From NCBI GenBank assembly GCA_002509325.1, contig DADO01000037.1, positions 10,768 through 36,079 on the forward strand: DNA of 25,312 nucleotides, written 5' to 3'. The position numbers were made by a program, and so were the translations under genes. Source of the stretch: Methanosarcina sp. UBA402 (lineage in GTDB: Archaea > Halobacteriota > Methanosarcinia > Methanosarcinales > Methanosarcinaceae). This document shows, one piece after another, positions 15,390-23,230 of the stretch (positions are counted from its first letter, which is position 1; each line of letters starts with the position of its first letter). The notes beneath the pieces are model-generated. The model saw only the letters and a program-made list of their open reading frames with translations, ran no database searches and was not told the origin of the DNA.

Positions 15390-16243
15390 CAGTAAAAGTT
15401 GTATCTTTTCTAAGGAAATGGTTGTATTCGGGTCTTTCTGCAGGAGCTATACTATAAGGATTGATCAAGCAGGCATGCAAGTCCAATCAGAATAAGTCAT
15501 TTATATGTGCCAGTTCTTTTCTGTGCCTAAAATTTCATCAAAGATTTGTTTTGTCATAGAATTAAATTTTTAGGATATTTAACAATTCTATGGGGGCAAT
15601 GGAAAATAAAGGAAATGTTGAGCTTTTATAGTGGGGCAAGTTTAAATCTTTAAGGTTATAGAGTCTTAAACTTTAAAATGATAGGAGTTTAAATTTTTAA
15701 GGTAGAAAAGGTTTAAATTTTTAAAATGTAGAGAGATTTCAGTGCCTTAGAAAGCGGCATCAGAATAAATACCTTTTTACAGATTCTCTTTTACAGATTC
15801 TCTACAACATCGTTAAATTTTTTGCAAAATATTTCTTATCCATGGTTTCATAGGAACGAATTAGGAAATCACCAAATCTTTTAGTTCAGGGAGAATGGCC
15901 AAGCCTATACGATTCTTAAAACATTTTATTCAAAAAAAGGTAAGGTTCAAAACTCCATAGAAAATTATTATTCACACAGTCATAATCATTACTCATATAG
16001 TTACTATAGTTTCAGTTGAAATTAACTGAAGAGTAATCCTCACTAAAAAGCCTGATTTGTTCAAAAAATTAAAAACCAATCACATTTTTAAAATTATTCC
16101 TGAGTTACAAGCTCAGATTACGAACTCATACTTAAGGCTAGTACTTAAGACTAGTGATTATAAAAATTGTTATCTAAGGCAATCTTCATATTTTTTAGGA
16201 GGAAAAATAGAAAGGAAGTAAATAAAATTGAGTTTGAGTGTGT
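15390..16243. other. AT-rich region between the candidate RNA and the ABC-2 operon
   Basis: No supported gene. At 15645-15740 the words GTTTAAATTTTTAAGG and similar recur about four times with AGG or AAAATG between them. A perfect 14-nt duplication TTTTACAGATTCTC is at 15775-15802. A 13-nt near-perfect duplication TACTTAAGGCTAG / TACTTAAGACTAG is at 16129-16154. Confidence 0.55.
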
Positions 16244-17077
16244 TTATATATCCACCTTGTCAAACCTCCACAAAGCAGCAGATAGCATTACAAGGGCAAA
16301 GAAACAGAGTCCCAGGAATGACATACCGATGTCTGCTGTAGTATAGATATAATGATTTCCCATTACAGAGAAACTAGGCCCTAAAGCAAAATAACGAATC
16401 CCATCTGCAAGTAGTGTTAGCGGGTTAAACATAGAGAGAAACCTGAGGATAGCTGGAAAGGAATCGATAGGATAAAGGGCGTTGCTTATAAAGAAAAGAG
16501 GCATGCTAAGCAGGGTAAGGATTGATTGCATTCCTTCCGGGTTTTCAATAGTAATTGCAATAGTACCTGACAGGAAAAGGAAGCCCAGGGTAAAGATTGC
16601 CACAAGTAGCATGATGCCTGCGACTGCTATGAGGGTTTCAGTAAATGTATACCCTTTAAAGAAGTTCATTCCTATAAGTTTCCCGAATCCTATTATTATA
16701 ATAGTTTGAATAAAGGCCTTGGTTACCCCTGAAAGTCCAATTCCAAGAATAATATGAGATCGAGGAACTGGACTCGCAAGAGTCTCCTTCAAAAGGCTGA
16801 ATTTTTTATCAAACATAAGGGTAGTGCCTCCAAACAGACTGCTGAAAAGCACATCCATTGCAATTATTCCTGCACCCATATACGAAAGATAATCAACTAC
16901 AGGAACCCCGGATACGTTTGGTATAAGTGATGTTAGTTTGTCAAAACTGCCTGACATTGCAAGCCCGAAAAAACCCAGCCACATCACAGGCTGGATCAAT
17001 GAACTGAAGAGTACGGATTTGAATCTGAAAAATTTCACCATATCTCTCCAGTATATGGCACGGAATTCGAAGCTCAT
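16244..17077 (-). CDS. ABC-2 type transporter permease (DrrB-like)
   Basis: A 277-residue integral membrane protein of the ABC-2 export family. It begins with a cytoplasmic helix (RAIYWRDMVKFFRFKSVL) followed by six predicted hydrophobic segments, with the conserved PLFFISNALYPIDSFP stretch between the fourth and fifth and the typical FNPLTLLADGIRYF motif near residue 220. Such permeases pair with DrrA-type ATPases to export drugs, lipids or polysaccharides, but the substrate is not evident. The ATG overlaps the stop of the ATPase gene by ATGA, so translation is coupled. No regulator is adjacent. Confidence 0.9.
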   Translation of the reverse strand: MSFEFRAIYWRDMVKFFRFKSVLFSSLIQPVMWLGFFGLAMSGSFDKLTSLIPNVSGVPVVDYLSYMGAGIIAMDVLFSSLFGGTTLMFDKKFSLLKETLASPVPRSHIILGIGLSGVTKAFIQTIIIIGFGKLIGMNFFKGYTFTETLIAVAGIMLLVAIFTLGFLFLSGTIAITIENPEGMQSILTLLSMPLFFISNALYPIDSFPAILRFLSMFNPLTLLADGIRYFALGPSFSVMGNHYIYTTADIGMSFLGLCFFALVMLSAALWRFDKVDI

Positions 17078-18063
17078 TCCAATTCCCCCAATGGTTCCGT
17101 TCCTTGCTGTTTTTCTTTTTCATTACCTTCCCTTAATTCACGCCCTGTGTAATGAACAAAAACATCATCCATTGAGGGTTTTTTAATGTTAACCGTTGTG
17201 ATATCTATCCCTTCTCCCCGGATTTTCTCCATGATTTGAGGAAGCACATGAGTAACGTCTTCGCCGATCAGAATTCTCAGTGACTTCGTATCTTCTGTTA
17301 CGCTTTTTACCGATTTAAGTGACCTTAAAATCTCTGCAGCGATTTTATTATTGCTGGTTTCCAGATAAATAAGATCTTTACCAAGTTTATTCTTTAACTC
17401 ATCTGCATTTCCGGTTACAATTATTTTTCCGTGGTCAATTATGCTTATTCTGTCGCTCAGCTGGTCTGCTTCCTCCATGTAGTGCGTTGTCAAGAATATG
17501 GTAGTGCCTTCTTTCTTAATCTCTCTAAGGTACTCCCACATTCTCATTCTTGTCTGGATATCGAAACCTACGGTTGGCTCATCAAGGAAGAGAACTGCAG
17601 GTTTTGTCATCAATCCTCTTGCAAGTTCAAGCCTTCGCTTCATACCTCCGCTCAGATCTTTTGCTAATGTATTCCTTTTATTTTCCAGATCTGTCAGTAT
17701 TAAGAGTTCATCGATGCGTTTTTTTCTCTCTTTTTTTGGCATGGAATAGATCTTACCGTGATAATCAAGGTTCTCAGCTACGGTCATTTCATGATCAAGG
17801 CAAAGCATCTGAAAAACAATACCTATCGATCTTCTTACAGATTTTGATTCCTTTGCGACATCATATCCGTTAACTCTAGCTTCGCCCTTCTGGATCTTCC
17901 TCAATGTCGTGAGAATATTAATCACGGTACTCTTGCCCGCCCCATTTGGGCCAAGAAATGAGAAAATTTCCCCCTGTTTTACATTAAAACTAATGTTATC
18001 AACAGCTTTTACAGAACCATATGAATGCTCAAGATTATTTACTTCTATGATATTTTTGGTCAT
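17074..18063 (-). CDS. ABC-2 type transporter ATPase (DrrA-like)
   Basis: A 329-residue ATPase. Walker A GPNGAGKST is at 38-46, the Q loop is IVFQMLCLD, the signature is LSGGMKRRLELARGL, Walker B is AVLFLDEPTVGFD and the switch His is in TTHYMEEAD. All are intact and of the DrrA/CcmA class. The C-terminal 100 residues form the small extra domain common in DrrA proteins (ISIIDHGKIIVTGNADELK, then the VTEDTKSLRILIGEDV region). With the permease gene, which it overlaps by 4 nt, it makes a two-gene exporter. The tail is Glu/Lys rich. An AAACTAT...ATAGTTT inverted pair (18174-18208) lies about 110-145 nt upstream and could be an operator. Confidence 0.92.
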   Translation of the reverse strand: MTKNIIEVNNLEHSYGSVKAVDNISFNVKQGEIFSFLGPNGAGKSTVINILTTLRKIQKGEARVNGYDVAKESKSVRRSIGIVFQMLCLDHEMTVAENLDYHGKIYSMPKKERKKRIDELLILTDLENKRNTLAKDLSGGMKRRLELARGLMTKPAVLFLDEPTVGFDIQTRMRMWEYLREIKKEGTTIFLTTHYMEEADQLSDRISIIDHGKIIVTGNADELKNKLGKDLIYLETSNNKIAAEILRSLKSVKSVTEDTKSLRILIGEDVTHVLPQIMEKIRGEGIDITTVNIKKPSMDDVFVHYTGRELREGNEKEKQQGTEPLGELE

Positions 18064-18641
18064 TCGTAATCAACCCCCTCCCCTCTACCGTATCGGATCC
18101 CTCCTACCGCTTGTATTAAACCCAATCCTGGATCCTAATTTGAATGGGTGCGGATTTAGTAAGTAGTTTGTTGAAACTATTAAGTTTGAATAAATATCTT
18201 GATAGTTTTACACAATTAGTTATTCTTCTGATGGTTTATATAACTAGGAAATAAAGTTTCTAAACTAACTTCTTAGAAGCTCCCTTGTTTTCCGTTTAGT
18301 GGTTTCTAAGATGCCTGATAGGCTGCTCAATTCAATTTTGCCTATTGAAACATTCCCCCAATAACTTCCCTTTTTTGTTTTGACTATAAATTTTTTATTT
18401 ATTATATTATTGCAGGCTATATGTGAAAAATACGGAGCAATATCTTTATATTGTATAGTCAGCCTAAAAATAAACCAATTATTAAATAGATATTATTGAG
18501 GTGCATAGTTAACAAAATAAGTATGCTTAATATCGAAGAGTTTAAAAATTAGAAACACGGTAAAACTGCTTGAATTAAATTGAATTGAAATAGAAGGCTT
18601 GACCAATATTTTTTACAGATAGCCTGACTTCAAAGTAATTC
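18064..18641. other. Intergenic region between the exporter and the 20-bp repeat array
   Basis: No supported gene. It should hold the promoter of the minus-strand exporter. A minus-strand TATATAAA-type element lies at about 18236-18243, and a TATA-rich run near 18395-18460. TTTTTTGTTTTG near 18370 may end a transcript. Confidence 0.4.
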
Positions 18642-18810
18642 TATTAATCTGAACTATACTAAACTATACTAAACTATGTCAAACTATATTAAACTAATCA
18701 GAATTATATTAAACTAATCTGAATTATATTAAATTAATCAGAATTATATTAAGCTAATCAGAATTATATTGAACTAATCAGAACTATATTAAACCAATCT
18801 GAATTTATAC
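18642..18810. repeat. Phased 10/20-bp repeat array
   Basis: Six head-to-tail 20-bp units of the type AAACTAATCAGAATTATATT (alternating ATCA and ATCT) are preceded by four 10-bp units AAACTATACT/AAACTATATT. The 10- and 20-bp periods match one and two helical turns, so the A-rich blocks lie on one face of the DNA. The array ends about 45 bp upstream of a TATA box (18856). There are no unique spacers between units, so it is not a CRISPR. Confidence 0.9.
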
Positions 18811-18855
18811 TAAATATAGTCTTCAGCTTACAATATTTTCAGGTATGTGGATAAG

Positions 18856-18867
18856 ATATATATAAAT
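18856..18867 (+). promoter_or_regulatory. TATA box upstream of the Hsp20-like pseudogene
   Basis: GATATATATAAA is a strong archaeal TATA element. Start site near 18890, about 10 nt before the ATG at 18901, giving a nearly leaderless transcript. Confidence 0.5.
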
Positions 18868-18900
18868 ACATTAATTAGCGATGTTATTTGGGTAACATAA

Positions 18901-19180
18901 ATGGTAGATACTTCAAATGTCTTACCAGCTATATGTGCATATCCTGACGGTAAGTATGAGAACTTATTGATTGGAATCGTCCTTTGGGGGTTGAAAGAAA
19001 GATATTTCTTTGAAGATTTCCGAAACCGGATCTTGTATAAAAGCTATAAATGAAGGAGTTGAAAATAAAAGGAAGCTATCAATCTGCTGTCCGGTAATTC
19101 CAGGAAAAGCAGTTGCTAATTATTCAAATGGTATGCTTAAAATCACAGCACCTTACCAACACTTTAGAAGAGCTAATTGA
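18901..19180 (+). pseudogene. Hsp20/alpha-crystallin-like pseudogene (single frameshift)
   Basis: The first frame gives VLPAICAYPDGKYENL and then LWGLKE. A second frame from about 19001 gives DISLKISETGSCIKA, KLSICCPVIPGKAVANYSN and GMLKITAPYQ, ending at TGA 19178-19180. Joined, they align along the whole length with the intact gene at 19238 (ILAMYHDDKHQNL, then ITLVMHENSFYLKA, DPEKAVAVNDKGMLTIKVPY). Removing one A from the tract at 18994-19000 restores a single frame reading GLKEDISLKIS. It belongs to the small heat-shock-like fold family. The break may be recent, since no other stop is present. Confidence 0.8.
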
Positions 19181-19237
19181 TGTGAAAATCGAGTAAGGGA
19201 AGGCGGCACGGCGTTATTTTTATTGGGAGAGGGAGCT

Positions 19238-19546
19238 ATGGACAGTGCTGTACCCAGAATATTGAAAACTCCGATACTGGCAATGTATCATGATGACAAA
19301 CACCAGAACCTTACTGTGGAAGTCGAACTTCCTGATGTAGAAAGTAAGAATATAACACTTGTAATGCATGAAAACAGCTTTTACCTGAAAGCTTTCAGTA
19401 AAAACGTGGAATATCTTGGATCTTTTTTCCTGGATGGGCCTGTAGATCCAGAAAAAGCGGTCGCGGTCAATGATAAGGGAATGCTTACTATCAAAGTTCC
19501 CTACAAAGAAGGGTTTGTATGTGCAAGGATCGTTCCGGTTAAGTAA
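19238..19546 (+). CDS. Hsp20-like small protein
   Basis: A 102-residue protein with an alpha-crystallin-like beta-sandwich pattern: NLTVEVELPDVESKNITLVM, an exposed strand with ENSFYLKAFSK, then GPVDPEKAVAVNDKGMLTIKVPY, the usual end of this domain (GxLxIxVPY). It lacks the N-terminal oligomerisation arm and the C-terminal IxI tail of true Hsp20 chaperones, so chaperone activity is uncertain. The ATG chosen is preceded by a purine-rich GGGAGAGGGAG. An upstream in-frame TTG at 19223 overlaps that site and is less likely. It lies 57 nt after the frameshifted paralog, so the pair is a tandem duplication. Confidence 0.75.
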   Translation: MDSAVPRILKTPILAMYHDDKHQNLTVEVELPDVESKNITLVMHENSFYLKAFSKNVEYLGSFFLDGPVDPEKAVAVNDKGMLTIKVPYKEGFVCARIVPVK

Positions 19547-19675
19547 CTCAGCAATAAAGAATAGTCTATTGAAAATAATTCTAAAACTAATTTATGTCCT
19601 ATTAGCCTTTATTATATTTTTCCAGAATTAATAATGATCCTTCTATTGAAGCTTTTTTTGCACAGAGGAAATCTT

Positions 19676-19885
19676 ATGAAAATAATAAAATGCCGCGATC
19701 TGGGGTTCAAGTGTAACTTTATGGCTGCTGGAAACGAACTGAAAGAAGTTGAATCTGTTATTCTCGATCATATAGAAAAACAGCATGAAAAGGAGCTTAA
19801 GGATATGTCCGAAGATGATATTCTTCATCTGAAGCATCGGATATCCACCCTTTTGGGAAGAAGCTGCGGCTGTGGCGCTCTATAA
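19676..19885 (+). CDS. DUF1059 small metal-binding-like protein
   Basis: A 69-residue protein. It begins MKIIKCRDLGFKCNFMAAGN, the hallmark of DUF1059 (COG5466), followed by a helical part EVESVILDHIEKQHEKEL with its His residues, and ends in a Cys-rich tail RSCGCGAL. AGAGGA lies about 6 nt before the ATG. An upstream in-frame start at 19634 has no ribosome binding site and would add residues outside the domain. The family is predicted to bind metal, with no firm function. Two Cys near the start and two at the end may form the site. Confidence 0.85.
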   Translation: MKIIKCRDLGFKCNFMAAGNELKEVESVILDHIEKQHEKELKDMSEDDILHLKHRISTLLGRSCGCGAL

Positions 19886-19970
19886 TCCTTCCAGTCGACA
19901 CGATATGCGCTCGAAAATTGAATGCTGAAAAATCGGACGTTGTTATAGGACAAAATAAAGAACGAGAAAA

Positions 19971-19991
19971 AGATGGAGCCGGGCTCCATCT
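19971..19991 (-). terminator. Terminator hairpin left with the first frhB fragment
   Basis: AGATGGAGCC and GGCTCCATCT form a near-perfect stem directly after the position of the frhB stop on the minus strand, with A-rich sequence (T on the minus strand) beyond. The intact gene at 24997 has a hairpin at the same relative position. Confidence 0.6.
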
Positions 19992-20012
19992 AAAACCAGT
20001 TCTGAAGTAATT

Positions 20013-20215
20013 TTATTCCTGTTTCCTGTCATCTTCTTCTTTGCAAGCTTCTCGATGATACCGAGGTTAACTTCGCCGCCTACGCTCAGTTTCCCGTTGG
20101 CAACCGCGCTGTCCAGGAGGTTCTGTCCAACAAGGGTGCGGACGATCAGGGTTGTGTAGCCGTCTGGGCTTCCGACCGAACCTGCCGAGATATCGGCTTT
20201 GAGGGCGGCAAATTC
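20013..20215 (-). pseudogene. FrhB-type F420 hydrogenase/dehydrogenase beta subunit, 3'-end fragment 1
   Basis: The minus strand encodes the last 65 or so codons of an FrhB-family protein, EFAALKADISAGSVGSPDGY, then TLVGQNLLDSAVANGKLSVG and IIEKLAKKKM. A 1-nt loss near 20022 then removes the stop frame. The homology to the right-edge gene stops abruptly at the codon for DFTALK, and no start codon lies in frame. The protein sequence is almost unchanged from the intact gene while many third codon positions differ, so the fragment came from a gene that was under selection until lately. Confidence 0.85.
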
Positions 20216-20515
20216 TATTTCATGATCTTGTTTTTATTTGGAAATTCTGGCGACAGTAGTGGTCATGTATATAATATTTCTGTCCAAAGTATCAAACAAT
20301 TTGTCGCCTAATGTAATACTAATGGAAAAATAGATCATAATTATTACCTGTTTTTTGACATTTTGGTAATTCAGCAAGTAAATTTATATAGAGTTAGTTA
20401 AAAGTAGTTTATGGAGTTCAAACGAACTTTCCAGAGCCAACTTGAACTCCACATTGCCCGGAGGCATGGTTAGTGTTAGTTTTGTGAATATTTAAGGCTT
20501 GCTTGATTTTGCCTC
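20149..20515. repeat. Near-identical direct repeat, copy 1 (partner 22838-23204)
   Basis: This 367-bp stretch matches 22838-23204 at a constant offset of 2689 with about seven differences; its first 159 bases are identical. It covers the inner end of the frhB fragment, the junction and the promoter and leader of the next gene. On the left side, the remaining frhB fragments differ at about 20 of 136 bases, so identity drops sharply. Confidence 0.88.
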
Positions 20516-20541
20516 CTGGAAAATGAACAGGAGTAATCTAC
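20384..20541 (+). promoter_or_regulatory. Promoter and structured leader of the phospholipase-like gene
   Basis: TATA box TTTATATA is at 20384-20391. A start near 20411-20416 would put the perfect 10-bp stem TGGAGTTCAA (20413-20422) / TTGAACTCCA (20443-20452) at the very 5' end of the RNA. A second possible pairing joins GGAGGCA (20460-20466) to TGCCTCC (about 20510). CAGGAG lies 7 nt before the ATG. The same elements recur at 23073-23230. Confidence 0.65.
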
Positions 20542-21579
20542 ATGATAGCAAAGAAATTAGGAATAGGAACATTGTTTTTGGCAATGTTTCTGGTGGGAAT
20601 GGCTTTTGTGCCAGCAGTAAGTGCTGAAACACTAACTGAAGATGCCGATGATGCTGTTGAAGAAATTGAATCTCCAGTCCCAGAACCAGAGCCGATTACG
20701 GTGCCTAATACAACGCCTGAATCGCCTTATCGGTACCTACTGGAAGCAGATAATGAAGAGTAAGAAATTTTATTCAGTTACATTGAAAATTGCTATGTCT
20801 CTGATGAAGAAAAGAAAGAAATGAAAAAAGCAATGAAAGATATCTGGAAAAGATATCCTGATCAAATAACTGAACAGGATAACCTAATGCTTGATAAAGT
20901 TGCTAAAGCAACTGCCGAATATCTTAATGATAAATATGGCGATGTTGGGATTAATTGGTCCGGGCCTAATATGCACGGAGATATCATACATATTGCGTGC
21001 ATAAAATGGGGTGTCAGTGCATCTAATGCACAGACCGCAAATAACTCTGCTCCTGTTCCAGATACTTGGAATAGTGGATTCTGGCAGTCCTATAATCACT
21101 ACTATGACCCTGTTCTTCAAACCGGCTATGCTCACACTAATTGCGCAAATCGTGCAAATATTGCTAAAGATTACTATAACAGCGGTCAATATACTAGTGC
21201 ATATGAACATCTTGGATATTCAAGCCATTACATGGCTGATCTAGGAAACCCTATGCATACAGGTAAGGAATATGCACAGTATCAAAATCAATGGGTTCAC
21301 ACTTCCTATGAGTCGTACGTAGCTAATAACTGGAATACAGGATATAACTATAAAAATGTGGTACAAAACACTGGTACTTACTACTCAATAACCAATCCTG
21401 AGCAATCCGCAAAAGATTTGGCAAGTGCAACCCGCTCCGATTTGAATGCTTTATATAACGAGGTTTTCTATTATCCGAATACTTTTGGATCAGATCCTGA
21501 TGTAATCGAAATCACACAAAGAGTTCTGGGGAAGACAGCAAAGTACAATATGGGGCTTGTAAAGTATGTGAGAGGGTAA
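20542..21579 (+). pseudogene. Secreted zinc-dependent phospholipase C/P1 nuclease-like gene split by an in-frame TAA
   Basis: The reading frame starts with a signal peptide (LGIGTLFLAMFLVGMAFVP ending VSA, residues 1-28) and an acidic, Pro-rich linker. It meets TAA at 20761-20763, then continues in the same frame with EILFSYIENCYVSDEEKKE into the catalytic domain, ending at 21579. Without the TAA it would encode about 345 residues. The first piece is 73 residues. TAA is not the pyrrolysine codon, so amber decoding does not explain it. Because the zinc ligands downstream are all kept, the stop is probably recent, a sequencing error, or bypassed. The signal peptide matches that of the gene at 23231. 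Confidence 0.75.
20821..21579 (+). CDS. Zinc-dependent phospholipase C/S1-P1 nuclease-like domain (ORF after the stop)
   Basis: A 252-residue frame. Its metal-ligand pattern SHYMADLGNPMH (His136, Asp140, His146), then VHTSYE (His160, Glu164), has exactly the spacings of the bacterial phospholipase C trinuclear zinc site (4, 6, 14 and 4 residues). Additional candidate ligands lie in HIACIKWG, HYYDP and GYAHTN. The fold is the all-helical zinc phospholipase C/P1 nuclease family, which hydrolyses phosphodiesters outside the cell. This ORF alone has no signal peptide and only a weak GA-rich stretch before its ATG, so independent expression would be cytoplasmic and unlikely. Substrate (lipid or nucleic acid) cannot be told. 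Confidence 0.82.
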   Translation: MKKAMKDIWKRYPDQITEQDNLMLDKVAKATAEYLNDKYGDVGINWSGPNMHGDIIHIACIKWGVSASNAQTANNSAPVPDTWNSGFWQSYNHYYDPVLQTGYAHTNCANRANIAKDYYNSGQYTSAYEHLGYSSHYMADLGNPMHTGKEYAQYQNQWVHTSYESYVANNWNTGYNYKNVVQNTGTYYSITNPEQSAKDLASATRSDLNALYNEVFYYPNTFGSDPDVIEITQRVLGKTAKYNMGLVKYVRG

Positions 21580-21615
21580 TCCTCTCAATTTTTTAAACAT
21601 AACCTGGTGAGTAAT

Positions 21616-22458
21616 GTGGAAAAAAGGAATTTGCTACTCATATCTATACTTATTATTCTTTTTGTTGGGGGAATATTTGCTCATGCTATTTACATGGATG
21701 CAAAAGATTGGAGAGATAGGGGCCAAAGATATTATTGCATATATAAGGTTAGTGTGGGAAATCTTTCCGGAAGGGATGTAGAGGGAACTACTGTAGTAAT
21801 GGTTCCGATTCCTGCGACAAAAGAAGGCAAACTTTTTACTCCCACGGCTCAGAAAGATCCTTATTTCACCCAGGAGCTGATGCATGAAATCAATAACTGG
21901 CCTGAACAATATCGTAAAGGGCCCTATTTTGAAAATGCAACTGAAGTTTTTGACAACAAAACAATAAATGGAAACTGGACAATGTTCATTGCAGAAACCG
22001 ATAAAGGATATATGCTTGGATTCAGAACAAACGAGACAAGGCTTGAAGATATATCTTACAGTGCAGATTTTGTTGCTGACTACTTCGACATTTTCGATCC
22101 CATAAATAATGGGAGCCCGATTTTATTCCCGATTGAAAATATTTCCAATATTTCTGTAGTCTCTTATGGAGAATACACTAAGTATGCCTCGAATCCGACG
22201 TATGACAGCCACGTCTACGTAAGCGATAATCTTGGAGAAGGACCGGTATCTTTCTATATCCATCTGCAGGCAAATAATGACCCAAATGAGTGGCCCAGGG
22301 AATACAGGGGTCTGTATATGAATGAAATTATAACAAATGTTAATACCACAGGCAACTTAAAAGTCAGGGCTGTTCTGGGACAGGTTATACCTCATGGGAA
22401 CTACACCTTATGGTACGGTCGATATGGTCCAGAATATTATGCTAATGAAACACTTTAA
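21616..22458 (+). CDS. Membrane-anchored extracellular protein rich in N-glycosylation sequons, unknown function
   Basis: About 280 residues. A short basic N-terminus (MEKR) and one membrane segment (NLLLISILIILFVGGIFAHA) anchor it. The rest is predicted outside. It contains about eleven NxS/T sequons (for example NLS, NAT, NKT, NWT, NIS twice, NTT, NYT), an unusual density for its length, and many aromatic residues. The start chosen is the GTG at 21616, with GGTGA 5 nt upstream. A GTG at 21607 in the same frame overlaps that site. It begins 36 nt after the phospholipase-like gene, so both are probably cotranscribed. I do not recognise the family. Confidence 0.72.
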   Translation: MEKRNLLLISILIILFVGGIFAHAIYMDAKDWRDRGQRYYCIYKVSVGNLSGRDVEGTTVVMVPIPATKEGKLFTPTAQKDPYFTQELMHEINNWPEQYRKGPYFENATEVFDNKTINGNWTMFIAETDKGYMLGFRTNETRLEDISYSADFVADYFDIFDPINNGSPILFPIENISNISVVSYGEYTKYASNPTYDSHVYVSDNLGEGPVSFYIHLQANNDPNEWPREYRGLYMNEIITNVNTTGNLKVRAVLGQVIPHGNYTLWYGRYGPEYYANETL

Positions 22459-22660
22459 TGGTGAGACGAAGCAGGGTATCCGGTACATATGCTTTGCATG
22501 ATGATTAATGCATTCGGAGAAGGTTGGCCACATGATAACATCTTTAATTTTAGTATCTTTAATTCTATTATCTTAATTTTTGCCAGAACTTTGTGTGGGA
22601 AATAACGGGCAAAATTAAGCAAATGTAAAAGTCAAAAAGCACAAAAAAGAATGAAATAAA

Positions 22661-22681
22661 GACGAAGCCTGAAGCTTCACC
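22661..22681 (-). terminator. Degenerate terminator hairpin after frhB fragment 2
   Basis: GAAGC-CTGAA-GCTTC sits at the position held by the terminator hairpins of the other two frhB 3' ends. The stem is reduced to about 5 bp. Confidence 0.45.
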
Positions 22682-22700
22682 TTTCAAGTTCTCTGTAATT

Positions 22701-22904
22701 TTATTCCTGTTTTCTTGCCATCTTCTTTGTGGCAAGCTTCTCGATGATTCCCAGATTTACTTCGCCACCTACGCTCAGCTTCCCATTAGCAACTGCGCTG
22801 TCAAGGAGGTGCTGCCCGACAAGGGTGCGGACGACAAGGGTTGTGTAGCCGTCTGGGCTTCCGACCGAACCTGCCGAGATATCGGCTTTGAGGGCGGCAA
22901 ATTC
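22701..22904 (-). pseudogene. FrhB-type F420 hydrogenase/dehydrogenase beta subunit, 3'-end fragment 2
   Basis: The minus strand encodes EFAALKADISAGSVGSPDGY, then TLVGQHLLDSAVANGKLSVG and IIEKLATKKMARKQE with the normal TAA, so the frame is intact to the gene's true end. About six of the last 65 residues differ from the gene at 24997. Upstream of EFAALK the frame reads KQDHEI and then a stop, with no start codon. The truncation point is the same as in fragment 1, showing that the truncated unit was itself duplicated. Confidence 0.88.
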
Positions 22905-23204
22905 TATTTCATGATCTTGTTTTTATTTGGAAATTCTGGCGACAGTAGTGGTCATGTATATAATATTTCTGTCCAAAGTATCAAACAATTTGTCGCATAA
23001 TGTAATACTAATGGAAAAATAGATCATAATTATTACCTGTTTTTTGATATTTTGGTAATTCGGCAAGTAAATTTATATAAAGTTAGTTAAAAGTAGTTTA
23101 TGGAGTTCAAACGAACTTTCCAGAGCCAACTTGAACTCCACATTGCCCGGAGGCATGATTAGTGTTAGTTTTGTGAATATTTAAGGCTTGTTTGATCCTG
23201 CCTC
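22838..23204. repeat. Near-identical direct repeat, copy 2 (partner 20149-20515)
   Basis: The second copy of the 367-bp repeat, with the frhB junction, promoter and leader hairpin. Downstream of it the two genes share only their signal-peptide region before diverging completely. Confidence 0.88.
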
Positions 23205-23230
23205 CTTAGAAAATAACTAGGAGGAAGTAA
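23073..23230 (+). promoter_or_regulatory. Promoter and structured leader of the Gly/Ser-rich secreted protein gene
   Basis: TATA box TTTATATA is at 23073-23080. The 10-bp stem TGGAGTTCAA (23102-23111) / TTGAACTCCA (23132-23141) is identical to that at 20413. TAGGAGG lies about 7 nt before the ATG at 23231. Confidence 0.65.

Noticed and set aside
15262..15495. 77-codon open frame with a TTG start in the GC-rich block
   Set aside because: No ribosome binding site, no recognisable domain, and it overlaps other short frames and a strong RNA hairpin.
18642..18810. CRISPR array
   Set aside because: The 20-bp units are contiguous without unique spacers, and no cas genes are present.
20761..20763. 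Pyrrolysine or recoding at the internal stop of the phospholipase-like gene
   Set aside because: Pyrrolysine uses TAG; this codon is TAA and no special downstream structure was seen.
22809..23000. Plus-strand ORF of 63 codons opposite the frhB fragment
   Set aside because: It is the antisense shadow of the frhB fragment and its repeat, with no ribosome binding site.
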